From an uncultured Clostridia bacterium (GTDB lineage: Bacteria; Bacillota; Clostridia; Christensenellales; Borkfalkiaceae): a stretch of DNA of 64,000 nucleotides. Location of the stretch: NCBI GenBank assembly GCA_947626685.1, contig CANQTD010000005.1:35069-99068 (forward strand), written 5' to 3'. The notes under the pieces were generated by a model. The model was not told the origin of the DNA and did not search any database. It worked only from the letters and a program-made list of their open reading frames with translations. Positions 6,743 through 14,149 of the stretch are shown piece by piece. How positions within the stretch are numbered: the first letter of the stretch is position 1; the number at the start of each line of letters is the position of its first letter. A program made the position numbers and the translations under genes.

Positions 6743-7921
6743 TCAGCCCGCGAAATTGAGAAAATTGCGGTCTTGTGCGCTGTCGGAGGAGAATTTGTAG
6801 GTGTAACTTCCGTCCTGATTCTGCACGATGACAAATTTGCCGCGCGTTCCGTCGATGAGATATTCCACGGAGATCCACTTCGAACCCGCGCGCTCGACGC
6901 GCTCGATCTCATAGTAGCCGCGCGAGGTCCCCGTGAGGAACTCGAGCTCGTATTCCGCTTTCGCGCCCTCTTGTTCGAGGCTCACCTCGGTGCGCTCTGC
7001 GACGCGCCCGTTCTCGTACACGGTATAGGTGTAGCCCGTCTCGGTCTCGGAAATGCCGCCCTCGTCCTCCGTCTCCGATTCCTGCTCCATCGTCACACAG
7101 TTGCGGGTATCGCCCTTTACCGCCGAGGCGCGGATCCAGAGCTCGCTCTGCGTTTCCGACTCGCGGCCGTCCTTTTCCGTCGTCTCGGAACGCTCGCCCG
7201 ACAGGAAGTAGTAGACGGGTGCGCCCTCCGCGTCCGTTCCCATTTCGAGAACGCCCTCGAGCGCAAAGCCCTTGTAGGTCTCCTCTTCGCCGAAATCGAA
7301 GTCATCATCGTCATCGTCGTCATCGTCATCGAAGTCGTCGCGGCCGCGGGAAGCGGTGAGCTCGGTCTCCGAATAGTACATCGTGCGGGTGACGGGGTTG
7401 CCCCTCTCGTCCGCGCCCGTCACTTCGAGTTTGAAGGCGTACGCCGCGAGTTCGCCCTCGGTCACGGGGTTGGGGGTGACCGTCGTCTTGACGGACGCCT
7501 TGTCGAGGAAGTCGTCGAGCATGTTGAAGTAGCGGTTGAAGTCCTCCGCCTGCTCCTGCGCCTTATCCGCGCCCTCGCCGCTGCCGAGGCCGTAGTCGGG
7601 CTGCGTGCCGCCTGTGGGGTCGGTTTCGGGTTGGGCTTCTGTGCCGCCCGCGGGGTCGGTCTCGGGTAAGATCTCGTCGGAAAGAGCCGCCGCTGCGACG
7701 GGAGAAGCGCCCGTTTCGCTGAGCAACTTTGCCGTGGTGACCGCGCCGAAGCCGTAAACCGCCTCCACGCTGTCCAGACCCGTATAGCTGCCCGGCTCGA
7801 TGGGACGGGAGAGGTCGCCGTCCGCCTGCTGACCGAAATTACAGCCCGCAAGGGAGCTCGCTCCGATCGCGAGAACGCCCGCCACTGTCAGAAAACTTGC
7901 AAATTTTGTGAATTTTTTCAT
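6743..7921 (-). CDS. Lipoprotein with poly-Asp tract, upstream of the ECF sigma gene
   Basis: A 392-residue secreted lipoprotein. The signal peptide starts MKKFTKFASFLTVAGVLAIG and ends in the lipobox LAGC (Cys about 27). AGGAGG precedes the ATG at 7921, so upstream in-frame codons are rejected. A Thr/Pro/Glu-rich segment at about 75-110 contains a repeated ETDPTGGT-like unit. The body is mostly beta strands with a run of ten Asp at about 210-220. No family is recognised; the pattern suggests an extracellular sensor or substrate partner. It is 50 bases upstream of the sigma gene and could share its transcript and its signal. Confidence 0.75.
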   Translation of the reverse strand: MKKFTKFASFLTVAGVLAIGASSLAGCNFGQQADGDLSRPIEPGSYTGLDSVEAVYGFGAVTTAKLLSETGASPVAAAALSDEILPETDPAGGTEAQPETDPTGGTQPDYGLGSGEGADKAQEQAEDFNRYFNMLDDFLDKASVKTTVTPNPVTEGELAAYAFKLEVTGADERGNPVTRTMYYSETELTASRGRDDFDDDDDDDDDDFDFGEEETYKGFALEGVLEMGTDAEGAPVYYFLSGERSETTEKDGRESETQSELWIRASAVKGDTRNCVTMEQESETEDEGGISETETGYTYTVYENGRVAERTEVSLEQEGAKAEYELEFLTGTSRGYYEIERVERAGSKWISVEYLIDGTRGKFVIVQNQDGSYTYKFSSDSAQDRNFLNFAG

Positions 7922-8019
7922 GTTGAAACCCTCCTTGTTTTTTGCTTTTCTGCCCATATAACAATTCTGCGCGCAAAAATGTTGGAAAATTCGAAAAATT
8001 TTTTTTGAATTCGGAAAAG

Positions 8020-8172
8020 CCCTCCCCCTGCGTTCGGGGGAGGGCAGAGGTGAGAGTGCGCCAATTATAACGCCCCTCATCCGTCACTCCGTGACACCTT
8101 CCCCCCGATGAGGGGAAGGCTTGCGCTGACAGAAGGGTCGCCTCCCCCCTTTGCGTGCAAAGGGGGGGAGAC
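8020..8172. repeat. Intergenic hairpin repeat cluster, copy 1
   Basis: Successive palindromes include CCCTCCCCC/GGGGGAGGG (8020-8044), a unit CGCCCCTCATCCGTCA plus TGACACCTTCCCCC, and a 13-bp stem CTCCCCCCTTTGC/GCAAAGGGGGGGAG (8142-8170). The same units recur at 15740-16252 and 62190-62530. The gap 7922-8270 holds no gene; 7922-8019 is the AT-rich upstream region of the lipoprotein gene. Confidence 0.8.
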
Positions 8173-8270
8173 GAAAAAAATATAAGATGTTTCCACCTTA
8201 TCCTGTAAGAATTTTGTTCGCGTGCACACTACTTATCTCGTGCTTACGCACTCTACAAATCTTGTGTGCG

Positions 8271-8480
8271 CTACCAATCTTTTCTTCCGCAGAGCACGTC
8301 GATGGAGACGCCGAACAGATCGGCGAGCTTCCAAAGATACGAGAGCGTCGGCTCGCCGTCTGCCCTTTCCCATTTACTGACACATTGTTGGGTGACGCCG
8401 ACCGCTTCGGCGAGCTTCCCCTGTGAGAGCCCGCGCTCTGCACGCAGTGCCTTCAAATTTTCCGAAAATTTTGTTTCCAC
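8271..8480 (-). CDS. XRE-family transcriptional regulator
   Basis: A 69-residue one-domain regulator with a helix-turn-helix at about 9-60 (LRAERGLSQGKLAEAVGVTQ, CVSKWERADGEPTL). It resembles small chromosomal XRE repressors that control a neighbouring membrane protein gene. It is divergent from the zinc-ribbon gene at 8596, and the intergenic region holds a palindrome inside that gene's promoter spacer, a natural binding site. It ends with a short DVLCGRKDW tail. Confidence 0.85.
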   Translation of the reverse strand: METKFSENLKALRAERGLSQGKLAEAVGVTQQCVSKWERADGEPTLSYLWKLADLFGVSIDVLCGRKDW

Positions 8481-8512
8481 AAAAAAAGTTTACAACTATT
8501 CTTGTGAAATTC

Positions 8513-8541
8513 TTGACATACAACGAAAGTTGTGATACAAT
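8513..8541 (+). promoter_or_regulatory. Promoter with embedded operator for the second zinc-ribbon gene
   Basis: TTGACA (8513-8518), 17-base spacer, TACAAT (8536-8541). The spacer carries the palindrome ACAAC-GAAA-GTTGT (8520-8533). Downstream the leader has a hairpin TGGGTC/GACCCA (8552-8568). Confidence 0.8.
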
Positions 8542-8595
8542 AAACCTAACATGGGTCGCGGAGACCCAAAATTTTCACAAAAAGGAGAATGAAAA

Positions 8596-8991
8596 ATGTT
8601 CTGTAAACACTGCGGAAAAGAAATTTCCGAGAAAGCGTCCATGTGTCCCAACTGCGGCACGCTGACGGACAACAATACCGTCATCAACAAACCTGCCGAC
8701 AAGAAAGGCGATATGTTTAGCACGATCGCCCTTGTACTTGCGTGTTTCGCATTTTTAACAGGCGTCACCTTTGGTGCCATTTGCTGTGTTCACGATTTTG
8801 GGGCTTTGCTTATTACCGTCATATGCTTTACCACGATCCTGCCCGCTTTGGCTGCGATCTGCCTCGGGATCACCACGCTCTACCAGAAAAATGGGTCACG
8901 GCCTTCCCGCACTATAGCGATCGTTGCAATCGCGCTCGCAGGTGTTGTACTGCTGTTCCTCTATCTTGCGGCATGTATTCTGTTAGGCTGA
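8596..8991 (+). CDS. Zinc-ribbon membrane protein, second copy
   Basis: A 131-residue protein. Residues 1-23 form a zinc ribbon (MFCKHCGKEISEKASMCPNC), then a short polar linker and three hydrophobic segments at about 38-60, 65-92 and 105-130. AAGGAG precedes the start. It is the same architecture as the protein at 4615 but is diverged and shorter. The divergent XRE gene and the promoter palindrome suggest dedicated repression. Role unknown; such proteins are often stress-responsive envelope proteins. Confidence 0.8.
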   Translation: MFCKHCGKEISEKASMCPNCGTLTDNNTVINKPADKKGDMFSTIALVLACFAFLTGVTFGAICCVHDFGALLITVICFTTILPALAAICLGITTLYQKNGSRPSRTIAIVAIALAGVVLLFLYLAACILLG

Positions 8992-9004
8992 GCCAAAAAA
9001 ATAA

Positions 9005-9035
9005 AGGCAGGGATGAAAATTCCCTGCTTTTTTTG
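9005..9035 (+). terminator. Intrinsic terminator after the zinc-ribbon gene
   Basis: GCAGGGA/TCCCTGC stem with a 7-base loop followed by TTTTTTT. Confidence 0.85.
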
Positions 9036-9053
9036 TTGCAACGATGAAATGTT

Positions 9054-11057
9054 TCAATTTAAGACAACGTCTTTGAGGCTTTCGTATTTTTTGAGGGCGG
9101 CGGTGCGGATCGCGGCGTAGTTGAGGCGGCGTTCGAACGCCTCGTCCACAAGTTTTTTCGCCGTGAAAATGACTTCCGTGCCGTAGCTCAAATTCTTGAT
9201 CTCGCTTAAGAATTTTCCGCTCTGGCGGGTGCCCAAAAAGTCGCCGCTTCCCCTCAGCTCCAAGTCCTTTTCGGCGAGCTTGAACCCGTCGGTCGTGCTC
9301 TTTAAGACGGCGAGCCGTTCGAGGGCCGTCTCGCTCTCGCTGCCCACGAGCAAGAAGCAATAGCTCTTTTCGTTCCCCCTGCCCACTCTGCCGCGCAGCT
9401 GGTGGAGCTGGGAGAGCCCGAACCGCTCGGCGTTGTAGATCGCCATGATCGTCGCATTCGGGACGTCGACGCCCACTTCGATGACCGTCGTGGAGACGAG
9501 CGCGTCGTATTCGTGACGCTTGAATGCGGACATGGTATCTGCCTTTTCGGTCTCCTTCATTCTTCCGTGCAGAAGGGCGAAGCGCACGTCGGGCAGAGCG
9601 GCGCGGAGTTTTTCGTAGAGTTCGGTCACGCTCGCGACCTCTCCCTCGTCGTCCTCGATCTTAGGGCAGACGAAATACGCCTGCTTTCCCCTTTTGACCT
9701 CGCCGCGGATCCAGCCGAGCATGTCCGCGTACTTGCGCGCGGGAATGACGGAGGTCGAGACGGCCTGCCTCTCCTTCGGCTTATCGGGAATGGTCGTGAC
9801 GTCGAGGTCGCCGTAAAAGATGAGGGAAAGGGTGCGGGGAATGGGCGTGGCGGACATGACGAGCACGTCGGCGCCCTCCCCCTTTTCGCTCAGCGTGTTG
9901 CGCTGTGCCACGCCGAAGCGGTGCTGTTCGTCGCACACGCAGAAGGAGAGCCGCGCGAAGTGGACGTCCCCCTGCAAAACGGCGTGGGTGCCGCAGAGAA
10001 TGTCGATCTCCCCCGCTTCGAGAGCACTTTTCAGCTCCCGCTTTTCCTTTGCGGTGGACGCGCCCGCGAGGTAGCCCACGCGGTAATCGGGGAAATACGT
10101 TTGAAGGAGCGCGTAGTTTTGCGCGGCGAGCACTTCGGTGGGCGAGAGGTACACCGCCTGATAGCCCGATCTCACCGCCATGAAGATGCCCGTGAGCGCG
10201 ACGGCGGTCTTGCCGCTGCCCACATCGCCCTGCAACAGCCTGTTCATGCGGGCGGGGCCGGTCAGATCATCGTAAATGGCGCGGACCGCACCCTGCTGGC
10301 CGGGGGTGAAGGAGAAGGGAAACCGCTTTTCGAAGTTCGCGACTTCCCGCTCGGTCACGCTGTAACGCAGAAGGCGCGCCTCCCCCTTATCCCCTTTGAT
10401 GAGCTTGAATGCGGAGATGAGGGTGAAGTATTCCTCGAGGGCGACGCGCTCCGCCGCACGGTGCATTTCGGAGACGGTGTTCGGGGCATGGATGGCACGG
10501 AACGCGTCGGGAAGGGGCGCGAGCCTGTATTTGCGGATGAGCTCTTCGGGAATGACGGAGGGGAACTGCTCGGCCTCGAGAGCGCGGCGGACGCCGTCCC
10601 GCACCACCCACTGCGCGAGCCCGCTCTTCAAGGGATAGACGGGGACGAGCCCTTTGAGCCTGTTGTTGGCGTCCAACCTCTCGAAGGTGGGGTTCATGAG
10701 GGAGATGCGGTCGTAATAATCCTGCACGCGGCCGTAGAAGAGGTATTCGCCCGGTTTGAGCTTTTGCGCGACGTAGGGCATGTTGAACCAGACGGCGGTG
10801 AAGTTGTCGTTCCCCTGTTCGAGAAGGGCGCGCACGATCTTGAGCCGCCCCTTGCTGCGGACGGGTTCGACGTACACGAGGGTGCACGCGATGAGAGCCA
10901 TGTCGCCGTGGAGCACCTCGCGCACGGAGACGCGGTTCGTCATGTCGAGATAGGTGCGCGGGAAATAGCGGACGAGCTCCTCCGTCGTCGTGACGCCGAT
11001 CTTTTTGAAGTCCTTCGCCCGCTTCTCGCCGATGCCGCGCACTTCGGTCAGCTTCAT
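9054..11057 (-). CDS. recG: ATP-dependent DNA helicase RecG
   Basis: A 667-residue branch-migration helicase that remodels stalled forks and Holliday junctions. The N-terminal wedge/OB region starts MKLTEVRGIGEKRAKDF. The helicase core has motif I GDVGSGKTAVALTG (about 275), motif II CDEQHRFG (about 375) and motif III VMSATPIPRT. The second RecA fold includes QLRGRVGRG, and the typical C-terminal wrap follows. The ATG at 11057 overlaps the stop of an upstream membrane protein gene (ATGA); a much longer in-frame opening upstream is rejected because RecG proteins start at the MKL segment. Length is normal. Confidence 0.97.
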   Translation of the reverse strand: MKLTEVRGIGEKRAKDFKKIGVTTTEELVRYFPRTYLDMTNRVSVREVLHGDMALIACTLVYVEPVRSKGRLKIVRALLEQGNDNFTAVWFNMPYVAQKLKPGEYLFYGRVQDYYDRISLMNPTFERLDANNRLKGLVPVYPLKSGLAQWVVRDGVRRALEAEQFPSVIPEELIRKYRLAPLPDAFRAIHAPNTVSEMHRAAERVALEEYFTLISAFKLIKGDKGEARLLRYSVTEREVANFEKRFPFSFTPGQQGAVRAIYDDLTGPARMNRLLQGDVGSGKTAVALTGIFMAVRSGYQAVYLSPTEVLAAQNYALLQTYFPDYRVGYLAGASTAKEKRELKSALEAGEIDILCGTHAVLQGDVHFARLSFCVCDEQHRFGVAQRNTLSEKGEGADVLVMSATPIPRTLSLIFYGDLDVTTIPDKPKERQAVSTSVIPARKYADMLGWIRGEVKRGKQAYFVCPKIEDDEGEVASVTELYEKLRAALPDVRFALLHGRMKETEKADTMSAFKRHEYDALVSTTVIEVGVDVPNATIMAIYNAERFGLSQLHQLRGRVGRGNEKSYCFLLVGSESETALERLAVLKSTTDGFKLAEKDLELRGSGDFLGTRQSGKFLSEIKNLSYGTEVIFTAKKLVDEAFERRLNYAAIRTAALKKYESLKDVVLN

Positions 11058-11500
11058 GCGCGCGCCCTCCCGCCGCCGCGGCAGAGATGGACATAGACGC
11101 AGGCGAGGACATAGACCGCGAGATAGACGGCACCCATGCCCGCGGTCAGCGCCGCCAAAGCGAGAAAACGCGTCCAAAAAGTCGCGCAGACGATATAGAC
11201 CAGAAAGCCGATCGCGGGCAGATAGAGCGTTAAAAACACGAGCTCCGTGATCGCCGTCGGGAGCTTCTTTTTGACGGCGAACATGCACACCGTGAGGACG
11301 AAGAGCGCGACAATGACGGGAATGCCCGCAAAGAGCGGGATCACGGAAAAGAGGATCCCGAACACCTGCGAAAGCCCCTCGCCGAGATCTTCCGACGGGC
11401 CGAGGATCCCGCCCGAGAGGAAGAGAAGGGCAAAGCATGCGGCAAAGAGGGCGAAGAATACGCCCGAGAGCACGGCAATGGAAATGCGGATCTGCTTCAT
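11054..11500 (-). CDS. Small four-helix membrane protein
   Basis: A 148-residue protein with four hydrophobic segments at about 8-33, 48-75, 83-108 and 112-138, short loops and a basic C-terminus (CRGGGRARA). AAGGAGG precedes the ATG at 11500. It overlaps recG by four bases and is translationally coupled to it. No family is recognised; the coupling may only reflect operon compaction. Confidence 0.75.
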   Translation of the reverse strand: MKQIRISIAVLSGVFFALFAACFALLFLSGGILGPSEDLGEGLSQVFGILFSVIPLFAGIPVIVALFVLTVCMFAVKKKLPTAITELVFLTLYLPAIGFLVYIVCATFWTRFLALAALTAGMGAVYLAVYVLACVYVHLCRGGGRARA

Positions 11501-11589
11501 AGTTCCTCCTTACGATAGATTGTGCACCGCTGCGGCCGCGATTCCCCCTTTTACGGCGAAAAATGCGGAATGGGGTGCGAAAAAATACA

Positions 11590-11624
11590 AATGGCTGCGC
11601 GAGTGGCGCAGCCGCGTTTTTTTA
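11590..11624 (-). terminator. Terminator after fakA
   Basis: GGCTGCGC/GCGCAGCC stem with a 5-base loop; on the minus strand it is followed by ATTTGTATTTTTT. It separates fakA from the recG transcript. The rest of the gap to 11500 shows nothing. Confidence 0.7.
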
Positions 11625-13271
11625 TTCGAGGGAAACCAGATAGTAGTACACGGGCTGGCCGCCGCTATGGTAGTCGACGTCGCAATCGGGGAACGCTTCC
11701 TTGACTTTTTCGGCAAGCGCGGCGGCGTCCGCCTCGGAGACCTCCTCCCCGTAGTAGAGCGTGATCACCTCGTGCGAATCCTCTTTGAGCTTGTCGAGAA
11801 GGGTGAGGACGGTATCGTCGATATTGTCGCTCTTGGAGAGGATCTTCTTGTCGTCGAGACCGATGATGTCCCCCTCTTTGATCTTGAACCCGTTCACGTT
11901 GGTGGTGCGCACAGCGTGGGTGACCATGCCCGCACTCACGTTGTCGAGCGCGTGGGTCATGTTGACCTTGTTCTCCGCTGCCGTGGCCTCGGGGTCGAAT
12001 GCGAGCGCGGCGGCGAACCCCTGCGGAATGTTCTTGGTGGGAATGACGTGGATGGTGCGGTTCTCGACGAGCGCCTTCGCCTGTTCCGCCGCGAGAATGA
12101 TATTCTTGTTGTTGGGAAAGACGAACACGTTGTCCGCGTTGATCTTCTGCACCGCCGTCGCAATGTCGGAGGCGGAGGGATTCATCGTCTGCCCGCCCTC
12201 GATCACGCGGTCGACGAAGAGATCTTTGAAGATATCGGCGATGCCCGCGCCCGCACAGATGGCGAGCATGCCCTGCTCCTTCTTTTCGGCGGCGATCTTC
12301 GCTTTGAGCGCCCTGTTCTGTTCGAGCATGTTCTCGATCTTGGGGCGGTCGAGCTCGCCGAGCTCTAAGGCGTAGGTGAGGGCGACGCCCGGGCTGTTCG
12401 TATGGACGTGCACCTTGATCATTTCGAGGTCGCCGATGCAGATGACGGAGTCGCCGATGTTCATGAGGGACATGCGCAGCTTGTCGATGTCGGCAAGGGT
12501 GGTGCTCTTCTTTAAGTTGATGACGAAGAACTCGGTGCAGTAGGCGAACTGGATGTCGCCGAGGTCCATGTTGATGATATCCGAATTGTCGCCAAAGACG
12601 TCGTCGGGGTTGACGGGAGCCTCGGGATCGGTGGGCACGTCGAGGGCGACTTCCTCCCCCATGAGGGCGGAGAGGAATCCGCGCATGATGGTCATGAGAC
12701 CGACACCGCCCGAGTCGACGACGCCCGCCTTTTTGAGGACGGGGAGAAGTTCCGGCGTCTTTGCGAGGGCCTTGTCGCCTGCGTCGATGATCGCGGGGAG
12801 GAAGGTCTCGAAATCGCGCATCTTCCTCGCGTTCTTCGCGGCGAACTCACTCATCATGCGCATGACGGTGAGAATGGTGCCCTCCTTCGGAATGGCAACG
12901 GCGTTATAGGCGACTTTCGTGCCCGCTTCGAGCGCCTTTGCGAACGTCTGGGCGTCCACCTCGGGTTTGGCGGGGCCGAGCACCGAGCAGATTCCGCGGA
13001 AGATCTGGGAAAGTATGACGCCCGAATTCCCGCGCGCGCCTTTCAATGCGCCCTTCGAGACGAGATTGCACACTTCGGCAAAACTGTTCGACGCCGAGGA
13101 GGAGAGCTCCTTCACGGCGGACTGCATCGTGAGCGACATGTTCGTCCCCGTGTCTCCGTCCGGTACGGGGAATACGTTGAGAGCGTCTACCTTCGCACGG
13201 TTGCTTTCGAGCGCTTTCGCACCCGCGAGCACCATCTTGCGGAAGAGCGCGCAGTTGATTGTTTTTTGCAT
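11622..13271 (-). CDS. fakA: Fatty acid kinase subunit FakA / DhaL-family protein (YloV)
   Basis: A 549-residue protein. The N-terminal DhaL-type ATP-binding domain (1-200) carries NVFPVPDGDTGTNMSLTM, with the Asp residues that coordinate magnesium, and GARGNSGVILSQIF. The central and C-terminal parts match FakA/YloV, with a GQPVYYYLVSLE end. With a FakB fatty-acid-binding partner it phosphorylates exogenous fatty acids. FakB is not in the window. The ATG at 13271 follows GGAG, so the longer in-frame opening is rejected. It is downstream of asp23 in the conserved order rpmB, asp23, fakA. Confidence 0.93.
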   Translation of the reverse strand: MQKTINCALFRKMVLAGAKALESNRAKVDALNVFPVPDGDTGTNMSLTMQSAVKELSSSASNSFAEVCNLVSKGALKGARGNSGVILSQIFRGICSVLGPAKPEVDAQTFAKALEAGTKVAYNAVAIPKEGTILTVMRMMSEFAAKNARKMRDFETFLPAIIDAGDKALAKTPELLPVLKKAGVVDSGGVGLMTIMRGFLSALMGEEVALDVPTDPEAPVNPDDVFGDNSDIINMDLGDIQFAYCTEFFVINLKKSTTLADIDKLRMSLMNIGDSVICIGDLEMIKVHVHTNSPGVALTYALELGELDRPKIENMLEQNRALKAKIAAEKKEQGMLAICAGAGIADIFKDLFVDRVIEGGQTMNPSASDIATAVQKINADNVFVFPNNKNIILAAEQAKALVENRTIHVIPTKNIPQGFAAALAFDPEATAAENKVNMTHALDNVSAGMVTHAVRTTNVNGFKIKEGDIIGLDDKKILSKSDNIDDTVLTLLDKLKEDSHEVITLYYGEEVSEADAAALAEKVKEAFPDCDVDYHSGGQPVYYYLVSLE

Positions 13272-13314
13272 GAATGTTTTTCTCCAAATTTTGCGGGGAA
13301 ACCCGTCCTTGCCT

Positions 13315-13665
13315 TTACAACTTGAGGCCCACAACGTTGACGTTCACGGTGTCTACGATCATACCCGTGAAATTTTCAACCTTGTACTTGATCGACTCCT
13401 TCAAGGACTCGGCGACTGCCTCGATGGACACGCCGTATTTGATGATGACATAGACGTCGATAAAGATCCTGTTCCCCTGGGTGGCAATCTTTACGCCCTT
13501 GCCGCCCGCGTCCTTTTTGAGAAGTTCGGCGATCGTGTCGGAAAAACGGCGCGCGACGGTATCTACGATGCCGTAACTCTCCACCGCAGCTTGAGACGCA
13601 ACTTTGGCGATCGCCAAATCGGATATTGAGATTTTACCATAAGCGTTGCTCGTGCTAACTGACAT
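13315..13665 (-). CDS. Asp23/Gls24 family envelope stress protein (YloU)
   Basis: A 116-residue Asp23-domain protein (GKISISDLAIAKVASQAAVE, then GVKIATQGNRIFIDVYVIIK). These are abundant membrane-proximal proteins tied to envelope stress. The start is the ATG at 13665, preceded by GAGG; an in-frame TTG nine bases earlier sits too close to that motif. It is 43 bases ahead of fakA, in one operon, and divergent from rpmB. Confidence 0.9.
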   Translation of the reverse strand: MSVSTSNAYGKISISDLAIAKVASQAAVESYGIVDTVARRFSDTIAELLKKDAGGKGVKIATQGNRIFIDVYVIIKYGVSIEAVAESLKESIKYKVENFTGMIVDTVNVNVVGLKL

Positions 13666-13686
13666 ATTGCTCAAACCTCATACCTT

Positions 13687-13715
13687 ATTCTACCCCATCT
13701 GTTCCTGTTTGGCAA
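13687..13715 (-). promoter_or_regulatory. Promoter of asp23-fakA
   Basis: Minus strand TTGCCA (13715-13710), 17-base spacer, TAGAAT (13692-13687), about 22 bases ahead of the asp23 ATG. Confidence 0.75.
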
Positions 13716-13887
13716 GCAAAAATCGAAAAAAAAATAAACTTCCCCCAATTTTTTCTCCGAATGGCATGTTTTTTGATTGATTTTTTTTCAACGAAATGGT
13801 ATCATAATACAGGCTATGAAGTTCGGCACGCAGCAAAAACCGGCTTTGTTGCTTGAATTTCGGAAGAAGTGAGCGGAGGTATTCGTT

Positions 13888-14076
13888 ATGTCGAGAGTGT
13901 GCAGTATCTGCGGAAAAGGTCAAACGGCGGGCAACAACGTGAGCCACTCCAACCGCAAGACCAAGAGAACTTTCTCTGCGAACGTGCAGAAGGTCTCCTT
14001 TAAGAAAGACGGAAAGGTAGAGACGGGCTACGTCTGCACGAGATGCTTGAAGAGCGACAAGGTCGAAAGAGTTTAA
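13888..14076 (+). CDS. rpmB: 50S ribosomal protein L28
   Basis: A 62-residue L28 with the CSICGKG motif near the N-terminus, a second CTRC near the end (zinc-binding form), [16 protein letters not shown] and a basic middle. A GGAGG site precedes the ATG. A weak CATAAT box near 13803 and an imperfect hairpin near 13837-13860 lie upstream. Alone on the plus strand, divergent from asp23, as in other Firmicutes. Confidence 0.96.
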   Translation: MSRVCSICGKGQTAGNNVSHSNRKTKRTFSANVQKVSFKKDGKVETGYVCTRCLKSDKVERV

Positions 14077-14099
14077 GGCCTTACACCCATGAGACGCGA

Positions 14100-14128
14100 A
14101 AAGAGCGGTTTTTCACCGCTCTTTTTTT
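14100..14128. terminator. Bidirectional terminator between rpmB and the LRR lipoprotein gene
   Basis: AAGAGCGG/CCGCTCTT stem with TTTTTTT after it; runs of A upstream also serve the minus strand. Confidence 0.85.
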
Positions 14129-14149
14129 GTGCCGTTTTTTGTGGGGGGG

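Noticed and set aside
7117..7329. Asp-codon runs as a possible simple-sequence phase-variation tract
   Set aside because: The tract mixes GAC and GAT codons irregularly and its unit is three bases, so slippage would not switch the frame. It could still vary in length.
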